Shown here: piece by piece, positions 52,691 to 61,632 of the stretch
Numbering within the stretch: position 1 is the first letter of the stretch
Layout of the letters: the number at the start of each line of letters is the position of its first letter
Assembly: GCA_012729765.1 (NCBI GenBank)
Contig: JAAYCM010000074.1
Coordinates: 1-64,000, forward strand
DNA from: Chloroflexota bacterium
GTDB taxonomy: Bacteria > Chloroflexota > Anaerolineae > Aggregatilineales > Aggregatilineaceae
Direction: 5' to 3'
Length of the DNA: 64,000 nucleotides
Program-made: the position numbers and the translations under genes
Notes under the pieces: generated by a model
Database searches by the model: none
The model's input: only the letters and a program-made list of their open reading frames with translations
Told to the model about the DNA's origin: nothing

Positions 52691-53296
52691 GTGAAGCTGC
52701 TCGCCGTTAGCGACATTGTGCTGCCCCAGATGCAGGATGCCGGGTTTCTGCTGCGCACCTATAGTGATATCGATCTGCTGGTGAGCTGCGGCGATATGCC
52801 GGTGAGCTATCTGGACTATATCGGCTCGATCCTGAATGTGCCGCTGTTTTTTGTGCGCGGCAACCACGACACAGAATACGAGCCGGGCCGTCCAGGGGGC
52901 GATAACCTGCACCTGCGCACGCGCATCTTCAAAGGTATCTCGTTTGCCGGGCTGGAGGGCTCGATCAGCTATAACCGGGGGCCGATCCAGTTCACCGAGG
53001 GGCAGATGTTTTTCAATGTGCTGCGGCTGCTGCCGGCGCTGCTGCTGCTGCGCTCGATGCGCGGCCACAGCGTCGATCTGATCATCGCGCACTCGCCGCC
53101 GCTGGGGATTCACGACCTGCGGGAAGATTACGCGCACCGGGGCTTCAAGTCGTTCCTCTACCTGATGCGCTGGGCCAGGCCGCGCTACCTGCTGCACGGC
53201 CATGTGGATACCTGGGACCGCCGGCGCAATACTGAAACCGATTTTGGCGCGACAAAGGTGATCAATATCAATCCACGCTACGCGCTCGACCTCTGA
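52691..53296 (+). CDS. Calcineurin-like metallophosphoesterase
   Basis: The 201-residue protein has most metallophosphoesterase motifs: SDIV at the start (the usual DxH is DIV, so the His is lacking), VSCGDM, RGNHDTE, IIAHSPPLGIHD and LHGHVDTWD. Activity with a modified metal site is possible but uncertain. It starts at a GTG; an earlier GTG at 52658 overlaps xdhC. It lies between xdhC and the FAD/[2Fe-2S] gene, but no role in the pathway is obvious. Confidence 0.82.
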   Translation: MKLLAVSDIVLPQMQDAGFLLRTYSDIDLLVSCGDMPVSYLDYIGSILNVPLFFVRGNHDTEYEPGRPGGDNLHLRTRIFKGISFAGLEGSISYNRGPIQFTEGQMFFNVLRLLPALLLLRSMRGHSVDLIIAHSPPLGIHDLREDYAHRGFKSFLYLMRWARPRYLLHGHVDTWDRRRNTETDFGATKVININPRYALDL

Positions 53297-53450
53297 CCGA
53301 CAGCGCCCGGCTCAGAGCTTTTCGCGGCTGGCATTAAGAAGCTCGACACGTGTTCGTTTTTTTGGAACGGTGTGCTACTATAAACAGGCAGTGGGTTTGT
53401 TGCAGCTTTATCAACCCCGTTCCAAGACTGTTGTTCAAGTGAAAAGGACC

Positions 53451-54908
53451 ATGTGGCACAACTACTACAGCGTTACTTCTCTCGATGAAGCGCTTGATCT
53501 GCTGGCCGAATATGGCTCTCAGGCCCGGATCGTGGCGGGCGCCACCGATCTGATCCTGGAGATGGAGCGCGGCCAGCGGCCCGGCGTCGATACGTTAATC
53601 GATCTGACCCGTGTACCTGGCCTGGACCAGATTCGTATACACGGCGATACGGTCCGGCTCGGCCCGCTGGTAACTCACAACCATGTCGTCGCCCACCCGA
53701 CGATCATTCAGCGCGCGCTGCCGCTGGCCCAGGCGGCCTGGTCGGTGGGCGCGCCCCAGATTCGCAACCGGGGCACTGTTGCCGGAAACGTGATCACGGC
53801 CAGCCCGGCTAACGACACGATCACGCCGCTGTGGGCACTGGGCGCGAGCGTAACGCTCAGCTCCAGGCGCGGCGAGCGGACGCTCGATTTCCCGGCGTTC
53901 TACCGGGGCGTGCGCCGGACCGCGATGGAGCCGGACGAGCTGCTGACCGCGATTAGCTTCCCGGCGCTGGCCGAGAACGAGCGCGGCATCTTCCTCAAGC
54001 TGGGGCTGCGACGCGCCCAGGCGATCTCGGTCGTCAATGTGGCGGCGATCCTGGCCTTCGACGGCGACACCATCACCCATGCCCGGATCACGCTCGGCAG
54101 CGTGGCCCCGACCATTCTCCGCCTCCCGGTGGCCGAGCAGTCGCTTCAGGGCCGCAAGCTGACCGACGACGTGATCCGCGAGGCGGCGCGGCTGGCGGGC
54201 ACGGCTCCCAGCCCGATCGACGATGTGCGCAGCACGGCGGTCTACCGCTCGGAAATGTGCCGCGTGCTGGTGTCGCGGGCGCTGCGTGCCCTGCGCGATG
54301 GAACCGAGCGCGATGGATACCCGACCGATCCGGCCATGCTGTGGGGGCCGCGTCAGGCGGTGGTGCATGAAGCGCTGCCGGCCCAGGTCCGCCACGAGGA
54401 CGACGCCAGCGATACGATTGTGACGACCGTCAATGGCGAGGTCTACACGCGCACCGGCGGTGTAAACAAAACGCTGCTGCGCTTCCTGCGCGAGGATATC
54501 GGGCTGCCCGGCACGAAAGAAGGCTGTGCCGAGGGTGAATGCGGCGCGTGCACCGTTTTCCTGGATGGCGTGGCGGTGATGGCCTGTCTCGTGCCCGCAC
54601 CGCGCGCACACGGAGCTGAGATCGTCACCGTCGAAGGGCTGGCGCAGAACGGCAGCCTGCACCCGATCCAGCAGACATTTGTCGAGACAGGCGCGGTTCA
54701 GTGTGGCTACTGCACACCCGGTTTTCTGATGTCGGGGGCCAAGCTGCTCGAAGAGCACCCGCAGCCCACGCGCCAGCAGATCGAGCAGAGCATCACCGGC
54801 AACCTGTGCCGCTGCACGGGTTATTACAAGATCGTGGAAGCCTTCGAGAAGGCGGCTGCGCTGATGCCCACCGGGGATGGTGCGGCTGGCGCTCCCGGAC
54901 AGGATTAA
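53451..54908 (+). CDS. Molybdenum hydroxylase FAD-binding and [2Fe-2S] subunits fused
   Basis: The 485-residue protein joins a CoxM-like FAD domain (residues 1-300: ARIVAGATDLILEMERGQRP and GAPQIRNRGTVAGNVITASPANDT) to a CoxS-like iron-sulfur domain (about 325-475: GCAEGECGACTVF with C359, C364, C367; QCGYCTP near 421-424; CRCTGYYKIVEAF). Normally these are separate small and medium subunits. It matches E. coli YgfM by position, extended by the iron-sulfur part. With the molybdopterin subunit at 55412 it would form a complete enzyme, and it could also serve XdhD. Confidence 0.92.
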   Translation: MWHNYYSVTSLDEALDLLAEYGSQARIVAGATDLILEMERGQRPGVDTLIDLTRVPGLDQIRIHGDTVRLGPLVTHNHVVAHPTIIQRALPLAQAAWSVGAPQIRNRGTVAGNVITASPANDTITPLWALGASVTLSSRRGERTLDFPAFYRGVRRTAMEPDELLTAISFPALAENERGIFLKLGLRRAQAISVVNVAAILAFDGDTITHARITLGSVAPTILRLPVAEQSLQGRKLTDDVIREAARLAGTAPSPIDDVRSTAVYRSEMCRVLVSRALRALRDGTERDGYPTDPAMLWGPRQAVVHEALPAQVRHEDDASDTIVTTVNGEVYTRTGGVNKTLLRFLREDIGLPGTKEGCAEGECGACTVFLDGVAVMACLVPAPRAHGAEIVTVEGLAQNGSLHPIQQTFVETGAVQCGYCTPGFLMSGAKLLEEHPQPTRQQIEQSITGNLCRCTGYYKIVEAFEKAAALMPTGDGAAGAPGQD

Positions 54909-54919
54909 GGAGCAGGGAA

Positions 54920-55357
54920 ATGAGCCGGTCTACATCGACGTACAGCCCGCCCAAGAGGAAGAAGCGGATGAAGGCCACGCTGCCGCTGGTCGGCCTGTTG
55001 TTCGCGGTCCTGCTGGGCGTGGTCGCCTACTTCCTCGCGCCGCCGCTGGTCGAGCTGCTCGAAGGCCAGTTCCCGGACATCGAGCAGCAGTTTGATAATC
55101 TGCGCGCCGATATTGGCGAGACGCCGTTTAACGCCCTGATCGCGGGCCTGCTGTGGCTGGTGATGCTGGCACTGTCTGTGTTTCTCGTGGCGGCGCTCAT
55201 CGGTGAGGATCCCGAAAAGGAAGCCTGGAAGTATATGGGGCCGCACCCCAAAGACATCAAGGGCATGAAGCGCGAGCGCAAGCGCCTGCAAAAAGAGGCG
55301 CAGAAACGCGCGCGCCAGCGCAAAGCCATGGAAAAGAAGAAAAAGACTCAGGCGTAG
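54920..55357 (+). CDS. Small two-helix membrane protein
   Basis: The 145-residue protein has a basic N-terminus, two hydrophobic segments (about 18-42 and 73-95) and a very basic C-terminal helix (KRERKRLQKEAQKRARQRKAMEKKKKTQ). An AAGGAGCAGGG ribosome site precedes the ATG at 54920, 12 nt after the FAD subunit stop. I recognise no family. Its position within the molybdenum hydroxylase subunit genes suggests a membrane anchor or assembly helper, but that is inference. Confidence 0.65.
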   Translation: MSRSTSTYSPPKRKKRMKATLPLVGLLFAVLLGVVAYFLAPPLVELLEGQFPDIEQQFDNLRADIGETPFNALIAGLLWLVMLALSVFLVAALIGEDPEKEAWKYMGPHPKDIKGMKRERKRLQKEAQKRARQRKAMEKKKKTQA

Positions 55358-55411
55358 CAGACTGCCCGTTCGTTTCAGTTGGAACCTGACGCGCAAGGAG
55401 TAGTAACCAGC

Positions 55412-57637
55412 GTGGAGCAAAAAAACTTACTCATCGGCCAGAGTGTGCGCCGCATGGACGCCGTCGGCAAAGTCACGGGTGAGACGCCCTATCCCGGCGA
55501 TATCGACCTGCCCGATCAGCTCTGGATGAAAGTACGCTTTTCCGACCGGGTGCACGCGCGAGTCACGGCGATTGATGCCAGCCGGGCCGAAGCGTATCCG
55601 GGCGTGGTGGCGGTCTTCACCGCCAAAGATGTGCCCGTGAACGAGTATGGGCTGAGTATGCCCGACCAGCCGGTCTTGTGTGGGCCGGGCAGTGGCAAAG
55701 AGGGCGCGGATATCGTGCGCTGCGTGAGCGATCAGGTGGCGCTGGTGGTGGCCGAAACCGAAGAGATCGCCGCCGCCGCCGTCAAGCTGATCGATATCAC
55801 CTATGAGGACCTGCCGATCGTTTCCGACATCTTCGAGGCGATGGCCGACGGCGCGCCGCAGCTCCATGCGCACGCGCCGAACAACATCCTGATTCACTAC
55901 AAGCTGCGGCACGGCGACATTGACTCGGCCTGGGATCAGGCAGATGTGATCGTCGAGGGCGAGTATCGCACCGGCTACCAGGAGCACGCCTATTTGCAGC
56001 CGGAAGCCGGTCTGGGCTATATCGACGACGAGGGCCGCGTCACTGTGCTGGTCGCCGGGCAGTGGGTCCACGAGGACCGCGAACAGGTTGCGCACGCGCT
56101 CGGCCTGCCCGAAGAGCAGGTGCGCATCATCTACCCGGCTATCGGCGGGGCGTTTGGTGGGCGCGAGGATATGTCGGTCCAGATCACGCTGGCGCTGGCG
56201 GCCATGAAGCTCCGGCGCCCGATCAAGATCATCTGGAGCCGCGAGGAGTCGATGATCGGGCACCACAAGCGGCACCCGATGGTGATCCGGGCGCGCTGGG
56301 GCGCGACGCGCGAGGGTCGGGTGGTCGCGGCTGAGGCAACGGCGTATGCGGATGCCGGGGGGTATGCGTACACCACCACCAAAGTGCTTGGCAACGCGCA
56401 CCTGATGGTCAGCGGCCCCTACGAAATTCCTAACGTGCGGGTCGATACCTACGGCGTGTATACCAACAATATCCCCACCGGCGCATTTCGCGGATTTGGC
56501 GGGCCGCAGGGGGCGTTTGCCGCCGAGGGCCAGATGAACAAGCTGGCCGAAGCGCTGAATATGGACCCGGTTGAGCTGCGCGCCCTGAACGTGTTGCGCG
56601 AGGGCAGCCTGATGTCGGTGGGAAGTCCGCTGCCGCCCGGCGTCACGCTCGATAAGGTGCTGGCCGAAGGCGCGGCCCAGAGCGGCTACTGGCAGTCCAC
56701 TGAGGACGGCTGGAAGCGGCTGCCGGTCGAGCAGCCTGCCAATCCGGCGCGGCGGCGCGGCGTAGGCATGGCGATGGGCTTCAAGAATGTCGGCTTCAGC
56801 TTTGGCGCGCCGGAACAGAACTGGGCCACCGTCGAGATTCACGGCGGGGCCGAGATTGAGCGTGTCGTCGTGCACGAGGCCGGGGCCGATGTGGGGCAGG
56901 GCGCGCATACGGTGTTCGTGCAGATGGTGGCGGCGGCGACCGGCGTGCCGATCGAGAAAGTCGAGCTGATCGGGCACGATACGGCCTACACCGGGAATTC
57001 GGGCAGCACGTCGGCCTCGCGTATGACGTTTATGGCCGGCAACGCGATCAAGGGCGCGGCGGAGCTGGCGATGGAGAAATGGCAGCACGAGGAACGGCCC
57101 GCGATTGCCACCTACCAGTATCGCCCACCCCGGACGACGGCCTACGATCCCGAAACGGGCCAGGCCGATCCGAACTTCGCCTATGGTTACATGGCGCAGT
57201 TTGTCGAGGTCGAAGTGGACCTCGAAACCGGGCAGGTTGAGGTGGTGCGTGTCGTCTCGGCGCACGATGTCGGGCGCGCGATCAATCCCACGCAGATCGA
57301 GGGTCAGGTCGAAGGCGGCGTGATCCAGGCGTTGGGCTATGCCATCATGGAAGACCTGATCACGCAGGACGGGCGCGTCCTCAACCCCTACCTCTCCACC
57401 TATCTGATCCCGACCATCTGGGATGTGCCGCGCGAGGTCAAGTCGGTGATCCTGGAGTACGCCGATCCGCGCGGCCCCTGGGGCGCACGTGGGATGGCCG
57501 AGATGCCGTTCATCCCGCTGGCCCCGGCGATCACGGCTGCCGTGTGCGACGCGACCGGCGTGTGGATCGACCGCATCCCGCTGACGCCCGAACGCGTGGT
57601 CCTGAGTCTGCGCGAGCAAGGTATCGGTGCTATTTGA
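55412..57637 (+). CDS. Molybdopterin-binding subunit of a xanthine-dehydrogenase-like enzyme
   Basis: The 741-residue protein is a xanthine dehydrogenase/CoxL-type large subunit: IGQSVRRMDAVGKVTGETPYPGD at the start, AIGGAFGGREDMSVQ and NIPTGAFRGFGGPQGAFAAEGQ for the Mo site, and RGPWGARGMAEMPFIPLAPAI containing the catalytic Glu near the C-terminus. It uses electrons through the FAD/[2Fe-2S] protein encoded upstream. The GTG start has an AAGGAG box; an in-frame start at 55379 is less likely. The 3' end overlaps yqeB by 11 nt. Confidence 0.93.
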   Translation: MEQKNLLIGQSVRRMDAVGKVTGETPYPGDIDLPDQLWMKVRFSDRVHARVTAIDASRAEAYPGVVAVFTAKDVPVNEYGLSMPDQPVLCGPGSGKEGADIVRCVSDQVALVVAETEEIAAAAVKLIDITYEDLPIVSDIFEAMADGAPQLHAHAPNNILIHYKLRHGDIDSAWDQADVIVEGEYRTGYQEHAYLQPEAGLGYIDDEGRVTVLVAGQWVHEDREQVAHALGLPEEQVRIIYPAIGGAFGGREDMSVQITLALAAMKLRRPIKIIWSREESMIGHHKRHPMVIRARWGATREGRVVAAEATAYADAGGYAYTTTKVLGNAHLMVSGPYEIPNVRVDTYGVYTNNIPTGAFRGFGGPQGAFAAEGQMNKLAEALNMDPVELRALNVLREGSLMSVGSPLPPGVTLDKVLAEGAAQSGYWQSTEDGWKRLPVEQPANPARRRGVGMAMGFKNVGFSFGAPEQNWATVEIHGGAEIERVVVHEAGADVGQGAHTVFVQMVAAATGVPIEKVELIGHDTAYTGNSGSTSASRMTFMAGNAIKGAAELAMEKWQHEERPAIATYQYRPPRTTAYDPETGQADPNFAYGYMAQFVEVEVDLETGQVEVVRVVSAHDVGRAINPTQIEGQVEGGVIQALGYAIMEDLITQDGRVLNPYLSTYLIPTIWDVPREVKSVILEYADPRGPWGARGMAEMPFIPLAPAITAAVCDATGVWIDRIPLTPERVVLSLREQGIGAI

Positions 57638-58460
57638 ATCGCTGCCCGTCGTCATCCGGGGCGGGGGCGACCTGGCTTCCGGTGTCGCCTATCGCCTGGT
57701 GAAGGCGGGCTTTCCAGTCATCATCACCGAACTGCCCCGGCCACTGGTCATCCGCCGGACGGTCGCCTATGGATCGGCAGTATTCGAAGGCGTGATCACG
57801 GTGGACGGCATCACGGCGCGGCACGCGGCGGCAGTCGAGACCGTGCCAGGCCTGTTGGCGGCAGGCGAAATCCCGGTGCTGGTCGATGAAGCCGGGCGCT
57901 GCCTGCCGGTTCTGGCCCCAACGGTGGTGGTCGATGCGCGCGTTGCCAAGCGCAATCTGGACACGACCCGCGCCGATGCCCCGCTGGTGATCGCGCTGGG
58001 GCCGGGCTTTACGGCGGGTGAGGACTGTCATGCCGTGATCGAGACGAACCGGGGACACGACCTGGGGCGTGTGATCTGGCAGGGCAGCGCCGTGCCGAAC
58101 ACCGGGCAGCCGGGCAGTGTGCAAGGGCGCGTCGGTGAGCGGGTACTGCGCGCGCCTGCCGACGGCACCGTGACTCCCGCTGCCGCGATCGGGGACCGGT
58201 TGGCCGAGGGTGCGCTGATCGCGCACGTGGGCGGGCACGCGATTCGCGCCCCCTTCGATGGCGTGCTGCGCGGGCTGATCCATCCAACCGTGCCCGTGCG
58301 CGCCGGGATAAAAATCGGCGATGTCGATCCGCGCGGCGAACGGCGCTATTGCTTTACAATCTCCGATAAGGCGTTGGCGCTGGGCGGCGGCGTGCTGGAA
58401 GCGATCTTCAGCGCGCCTCAGCTGGCCGGGCGTTTCGACCAGTTTTCGAAAGGTGGGTGA
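57627..58460 (+). CDS. yqeB: Selenium-dependent molybdenum hydroxylase maturation protein YqeB
   Basis: The 277-residue protein matches the EF2563/YqeB family: VVIRGGGDLASGVAYRLVKAGFPVIITELPRPLVIRRTVAYG, GPGFTAGEDCHAVIETNRGHDLGRVIW, and a C-terminal biotin-like region (VLRAPADGTVTPAAAIGDRLAEGALIAHVGGHAIRAPFDGVLRGLI) with ALGGGVLEAIF at the end. Families YqeB and YqeC mark genomes with selenium-dependent molybdenum hydroxylases (the orphan SelD trait). It overlaps the molybdopterin subunit and precedes the YqeC-MocA fusion by 13 nt. Its biochemical role is unproven; it may handle selenium or the cofactor. Confidence 0.92.
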   Translation: MLFESLPVVIRGGGDLASGVAYRLVKAGFPVIITELPRPLVIRRTVAYGSAVFEGVITVDGITARHAAAVETVPGLLAAGEIPVLVDEAGRCLPVLAPTVVVDARVAKRNLDTTRADAPLVIALGPGFTAGEDCHAVIETNRGHDLGRVIWQGSAVPNTGQPGSVQGRVGERVLRAPADGTVTPAAAIGDRLAEGALIAHVGGHAIRAPFDGVLRGLIHPTVPVRAGIKIGDVDPRGERRYCFTISDKALALGGGVLEAIFSAPQLAGRFDQFSKGG

Positions 58461-58473
58461 GCGAGACGGGATT

Positions 58474-59835
58474 ATGCGTTTGCGTGATGCGCTGAAAATC
58501 CAGCGCGGGGATGTGGTAGCTTTTATCGGAGCCGGTGGCAAGACATCGGCTCTCTTGCGGCTGGCGCACGAGCTGCGCGCCGAGGGCTGGCGTGTGCTGG
58601 CGACCACGACGACGCGCGTCGCACGCTGGGAAGCCGAGCAGGCCCCATTGGCGGCGTGCATGACGTCAGATATCAAGCCCGCTACCGTCCGGCAGTGGCT
58701 CAATAAACACGGTTTTGTCTTTCTCTACGGCGGCGATCAGGTCAATCAGAGCAAAGTCTCCGGGCTGAGTCCGCACCTGGTGCCGGGCCTGATGGACTCG
58801 ATCAATTCCGACGTGCTGCTGATCGAGGCGGATGGGGCGCGGCGGCTGCCGTTCAAAGCGCCGCACGATCACGAGCCGGTCATCCCGCCCGATACATCGC
58901 TGGTGGTGCCGGTCGCCGGGCTGGACGCGCTCGGACAGCCGCTCGACGACGAGCACATCTACAACGCCAACCGCATCCTGGAACGCTACGGCTTTCCCGA
59001 AGGTGACCCGCTGATCCCGCCCTGGATGGCCGTTACCCTCCGCGACCCGGAGCTGGGCCTGCGCAATGTGCCGGACGGCGCGCGCGTGGTGCCGCTGCTC
59101 AACAAAGTGCCAGCCAATGGCTACGGGCGGCGGCTGGCGCGGCGCGTGGCCCGGATCGTGCTCAATTCGCCGCGCATCGAAGCGGTGGCGCTGGGATCGA
59201 TGCAGGCCCCTGGCGATCATCCGGTCCATGAGCTTCAGCAGCGGATCGCGGCGGTCGTGCTGGCGGCGGGTACCTCGTCGCGCATGGGCCAGTCGAAGGC
59301 GCTGCTGCCCTGGGACAGCCGGACCGTGATCGAGACAATTGTCAACCGGCTACTGACCGCGCGCCTGGCCGAGACGCTGGTCGTGACCGGCTTTCAGGCG
59401 GACGCTATCGAGCGACGGCTGGCACACCTGCCAGTCCAGACGCTCTACAATCCCGTTTATGCCGAGGGCGAGATGCTGTCGTCATTACAGGCGGCGCTGC
59501 GTGTGCTGCCGGAGACGATCGCGGCCTGCCTGGTGGTGATGGGCGACCAGCCCTCACTCGATTCGCGCGTGATCAACCAGATCGTGACCGCCTATCTCGA
59601 AGGGCGGGGGAGCATTATCGCGCCGGTGTATCGCGGCGAGCGCGGCCACCCGATCCTGATTGACCGCCGTTTCTGGCCGGAGCTGCTGGCGCTGGAATCG
59701 GGCGCACCGCGTGATGTGCTGCGCCGCTATCCTGACGAGGTGACGCTGGTCGAAGTCGGCACCGACAGTATCCTGCGCGACATCGACACGCCCGAAGAGT
59801 ACCGGCGCGAGCGCCGCCGGGCCGGTCTGCGTTAA
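58474..59835 (+). CDS. yqeC-mocA: Fusion of YqeC (selenium cofactor protein) and MocA (molybdopterin cytidylyltransferase)
   Basis: The 453-residue protein has an N-terminal YqeC domain (1-235) with a P-loop-like GAGGKTSALLRLAHELR, VLATTTTRVAR and IEADGARRLPFKAP, and a C-terminal MocA domain (about 255-453) with AAVVLAAGTSSRMGQSKALLPW, VVMGDQPSLDSRVI and RGHPILIDRRFWPEL. MocA makes molybdopterin cytosine dinucleotide. In E. coli yqeC and mocA are adjacent separate genes; the fusion strengthens the idea that YqeC acts on the same cofactor, presumably adding selenium. No linker longer than about 20 residues is seen. Confidence 0.93.
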   Translation: MRLRDALKIQRGDVVAFIGAGGKTSALLRLAHELRAEGWRVLATTTTRVARWEAEQAPLAACMTSDIKPATVRQWLNKHGFVFLYGGDQVNQSKVSGLSPHLVPGLMDSINSDVLLIEADGARRLPFKAPHDHEPVIPPDTSLVVPVAGLDALGQPLDDEHIYNANRILERYGFPEGDPLIPPWMAVTLRDPELGLRNVPDGARVVPLLNKVPANGYGRRLARRVARIVLNSPRIEAVALGSMQAPGDHPVHELQQRIAAVVLAAGTSSRMGQSKALLPWDSRTVIETIVNRLLTARLAETLVVTGFQADAIERRLAHLPVQTLYNPVYAEGEMLSSLQAALRVLPETIAACLVVMGDQPSLDSRVINQIVTAYLEGRGSIIAPVYRGERGHPILIDRRFWPELLALESGAPRDVLRRYPDEVTLVEVGTDSILRDIDTPEEYRRERRRAGLR

Positions 59836-59839
59836 GGCA

Positions 59840-60649
59840 TCAGGCTTCCGGGGTGGCGCTGGCCGGTCCCGCGCCGATCGGTGTGGGCGTGGGCGGCGGA
59901 TCGCTGATGTGGATTGTTACCTCGCACAGGTGGCGCATCTGGTAGGTGTTGTCGAAAACCGTCAGGCGGAAGCGGTATTCGCCGGTCGGGAAGTTGAGCG
60001 GGATGATCTCGCCCAGTGGGCCATCGACGACCGGCTCGGTATAGTCGCCGCCGATCGGGGCGAACTCCGTCCCGCTGACGGCGGGCCTGATCTCAAAGCG
60101 ATAGAACGCGAAATCTCCAATCGAGGCCGTGCCCCAGACCGTTGTCGCCTCAAAGATAAGCTGGCCGTTGCCGGGCACCAGCAGCCACGCGCTATCACGC
60201 GGGCAGCCGACCATGTCCGGCGCAGCGGGGATGATCGTGCCGACCGGAGTCGCGGTGGGGGCGGGGGTGGCGAAGAGCGCCTGCTCGCCACTGCCGATCG
60301 GCTGCCCGGCGTCGAGCGCGATCGGCGGGTTAACGCCCGGCGTGCTGGTGACGAAGCGCTCCGGGCGGCTGGCCGTCTGCCGTACGCCGCTCAGCTCGGC
60401 ATCGCGCAGGGTGGGGGCCATCAGGTTGGCGATGGCCCACACGCCGACCAGTGTTTCGAGCAGCAGGCCACCGAGCGTGATCGAGCTGGCCTGCCGGACC
60501 AGCGCCTGCTCACGCTCCAGCTTGAACTGGCTGAGGGCCAGCTCGCGCCGGGCGCGCAGCAGCCGGTAAGCCATCAGCAAAATGCCGCCGGCGCACAGAA
60601 TGTACAGCCCCAGAGCGATCTGCTCGACGAAAAAGACAAGACTGGTCAT
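59840..60649 (-). CDS. Membrane protein with extracytoplasmic beta domain
   Basis: The 269-residue protein has an N-terminal membrane helix (about 8-28), a basic coiled stretch (LLRARRELALSQFKLEREQALVRQ), a second helix (about 58-80) and then a Pro/Thr-rich linker followed by a beta-sandwich-like domain (GQLIFEATTVWGTASIGDFAFYRFEIRP...GEYRFRLTVFDNTYQM). I recognise no family; the extracytoplasmic part resembles domains of Chloroflexota surface lipoproteins. Its start overlaps the stop of the purine nucleoside phosphorylase gene (60646), so they are cotranscribed. Confidence 0.65.
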   Translation of the reverse strand: MTSLVFFVEQIALGLYILCAGGILLMAYRLLRARRELALSQFKLEREQALVRQASSITLGGLLLETLVGVWAIANLMAPTLRDAELSGVRQTASRPERFVTSTPGVNPPIALDAGQPIGSGEQALFATPAPTATPVGTIIPAAPDMVGCPRDSAWLLVPGNGQLIFEATTVWGTASIGDFAFYRFEIRPAVSGTEFAPIGGDYTEPVVDGPLGEIIPLNFPTGEYRFRLTVFDNTYQMRHLCEVTIHISDPPPTPTPIGAGPASATPEA

Positions 60650-61536
60650 GCTTCTGGATAGTTCTCAACATCCGCCGGATCGTAGGGCGGCATCTCGCGC
60701 AGCACGCCGCGAATGACCGTCACCAGGCGCGGGACGATCTGGCGGCCCAGCCGCAGCACTTCTTCATGGCTCACTTCTTCGCGCGCTTCGGTCGAGTCCA
60801 GCGACAGGTTGGTGATGCTGGAGAAGCCGAGCACACGCATCCCGGCATGATAGGCGACCAGCGCTTCGGGCGCGGTGGACATGCCGACCGAATCCCCGCC
60901 CCAGCCGCGCAGCATCCGCACTTCGGCGGGCGTCTCGAAGGTGGGGCCGGACAACCCGACATAGACGCCCTGGCGCAGTGTGAAGCCGTTCTGCTCCGCG
61001 ACACGGTGCGCCAGCCGGTTCAGGGTCGGGTTATAGGTGCGGGTGTGGATCGAGAAGCGCGGGCCAAACGACGCCTGATTGGGGCCGCGCAGCGGGTTGC
61101 TCCCCGTCATGCCGCCGATGTAGATGTGATCCTCGATCACCATGATATCGCCCGCGCTGAAGTTGGGATTCAGGCCGCCGGCGGCGTTGGTCAGAATCAC
61201 CGTGTTGACGCCGAGCAGACGCATGACGCGGATCGGCAGCGTAACCTGGGCCGGGCTGTAGCCCTCGTAGAAATGCGCGCGGCCCTGCATCGCCACGAGC
61301 GGCTGGCCTTCCAGCGTGCCGAGCACCAGCCGCCCGGCGTGCCCGACGACGGTCGAGTGCGGCCAGTGCGGGATGTCCTCGTAGGGGATGACGTCCGCGT
61401 TTTCGATCTCGTCCACCAGCGGCCCCAGGCCCGATCCCGCCACCAGGCCAATCGTCGGGCGGACTGGCGTGCGCTGGCGGATGGCGTCGGCGGCCTCGTG
61501 ATAATGTTCTTCGGGAATCACATGCACATGCTGCAT
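60646..61536 (-). CDS. punA: Purine nucleoside phosphorylase (type I, PunA-like)
   Basis: The 296-residue enzyme has the trimeric PNP motifs: IGLVAGSGLGPLVDEIENADVI, VVGHAGRLVLGTLEGQPLVAMQGRAHFYEGY, VILTNAAGGLNP, YVGLSGPTFETPAEVRMLR and VGMSTAPEALVAYHAGMRVLGFSSITNLS with the purine-site Asn. It phosphorolyses inosine and guanosine to base and ribose-1-phosphate. It converges on the YqeC-MocA gene and feeds bases into the purine-catabolic enzymes encoded to its left, consistent with the locus function. Confidence 0.95.
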   Translation of the reverse strand: MQHVHVIPEEHYHEAADAIRQRTPVRPTIGLVAGSGLGPLVDEIENADVIPYEDIPHWPHSTVVGHAGRLVLGTLEGQPLVAMQGRAHFYEGYSPAQVTLPIRVMRLLGVNTVILTNAAGGLNPNFSAGDIMVIEDHIYIGGMTGSNPLRGPNQASFGPRFSIHTRTYNPTLNRLAHRVAEQNGFTLRQGVYVGLSGPTFETPAEVRMLRGWGGDSVGMSTAPEALVAYHAGMRVLGFSSITNLSLDSTEAREEVSHEEVLRLGRQIVPRLVTVIRGVLREMPPYDPADVENYPEA

Positions 61537-61626
61537 AAACGATTTCTCCGTGTGAAAGCCGTTTGCGGCTGAGCAGCGCGGTTTTGCGCCCTATTGTAAC
61601 ATCTCTTCAAAGCGCTGTGGATGCAG

Positions 61627-61632
61627 ATTATA
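61627..61632 (-). promoter_or_regulatory. -10 box of a possible punA promoter
   Basis: On the minus strand TATAAT (61627-61632) lies about 90 nt upstream of the punA ATG. No good -35 element is found 16-18 nt away, so regulation by an activator or a weaker promoter is possible. Confidence 0.4.
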
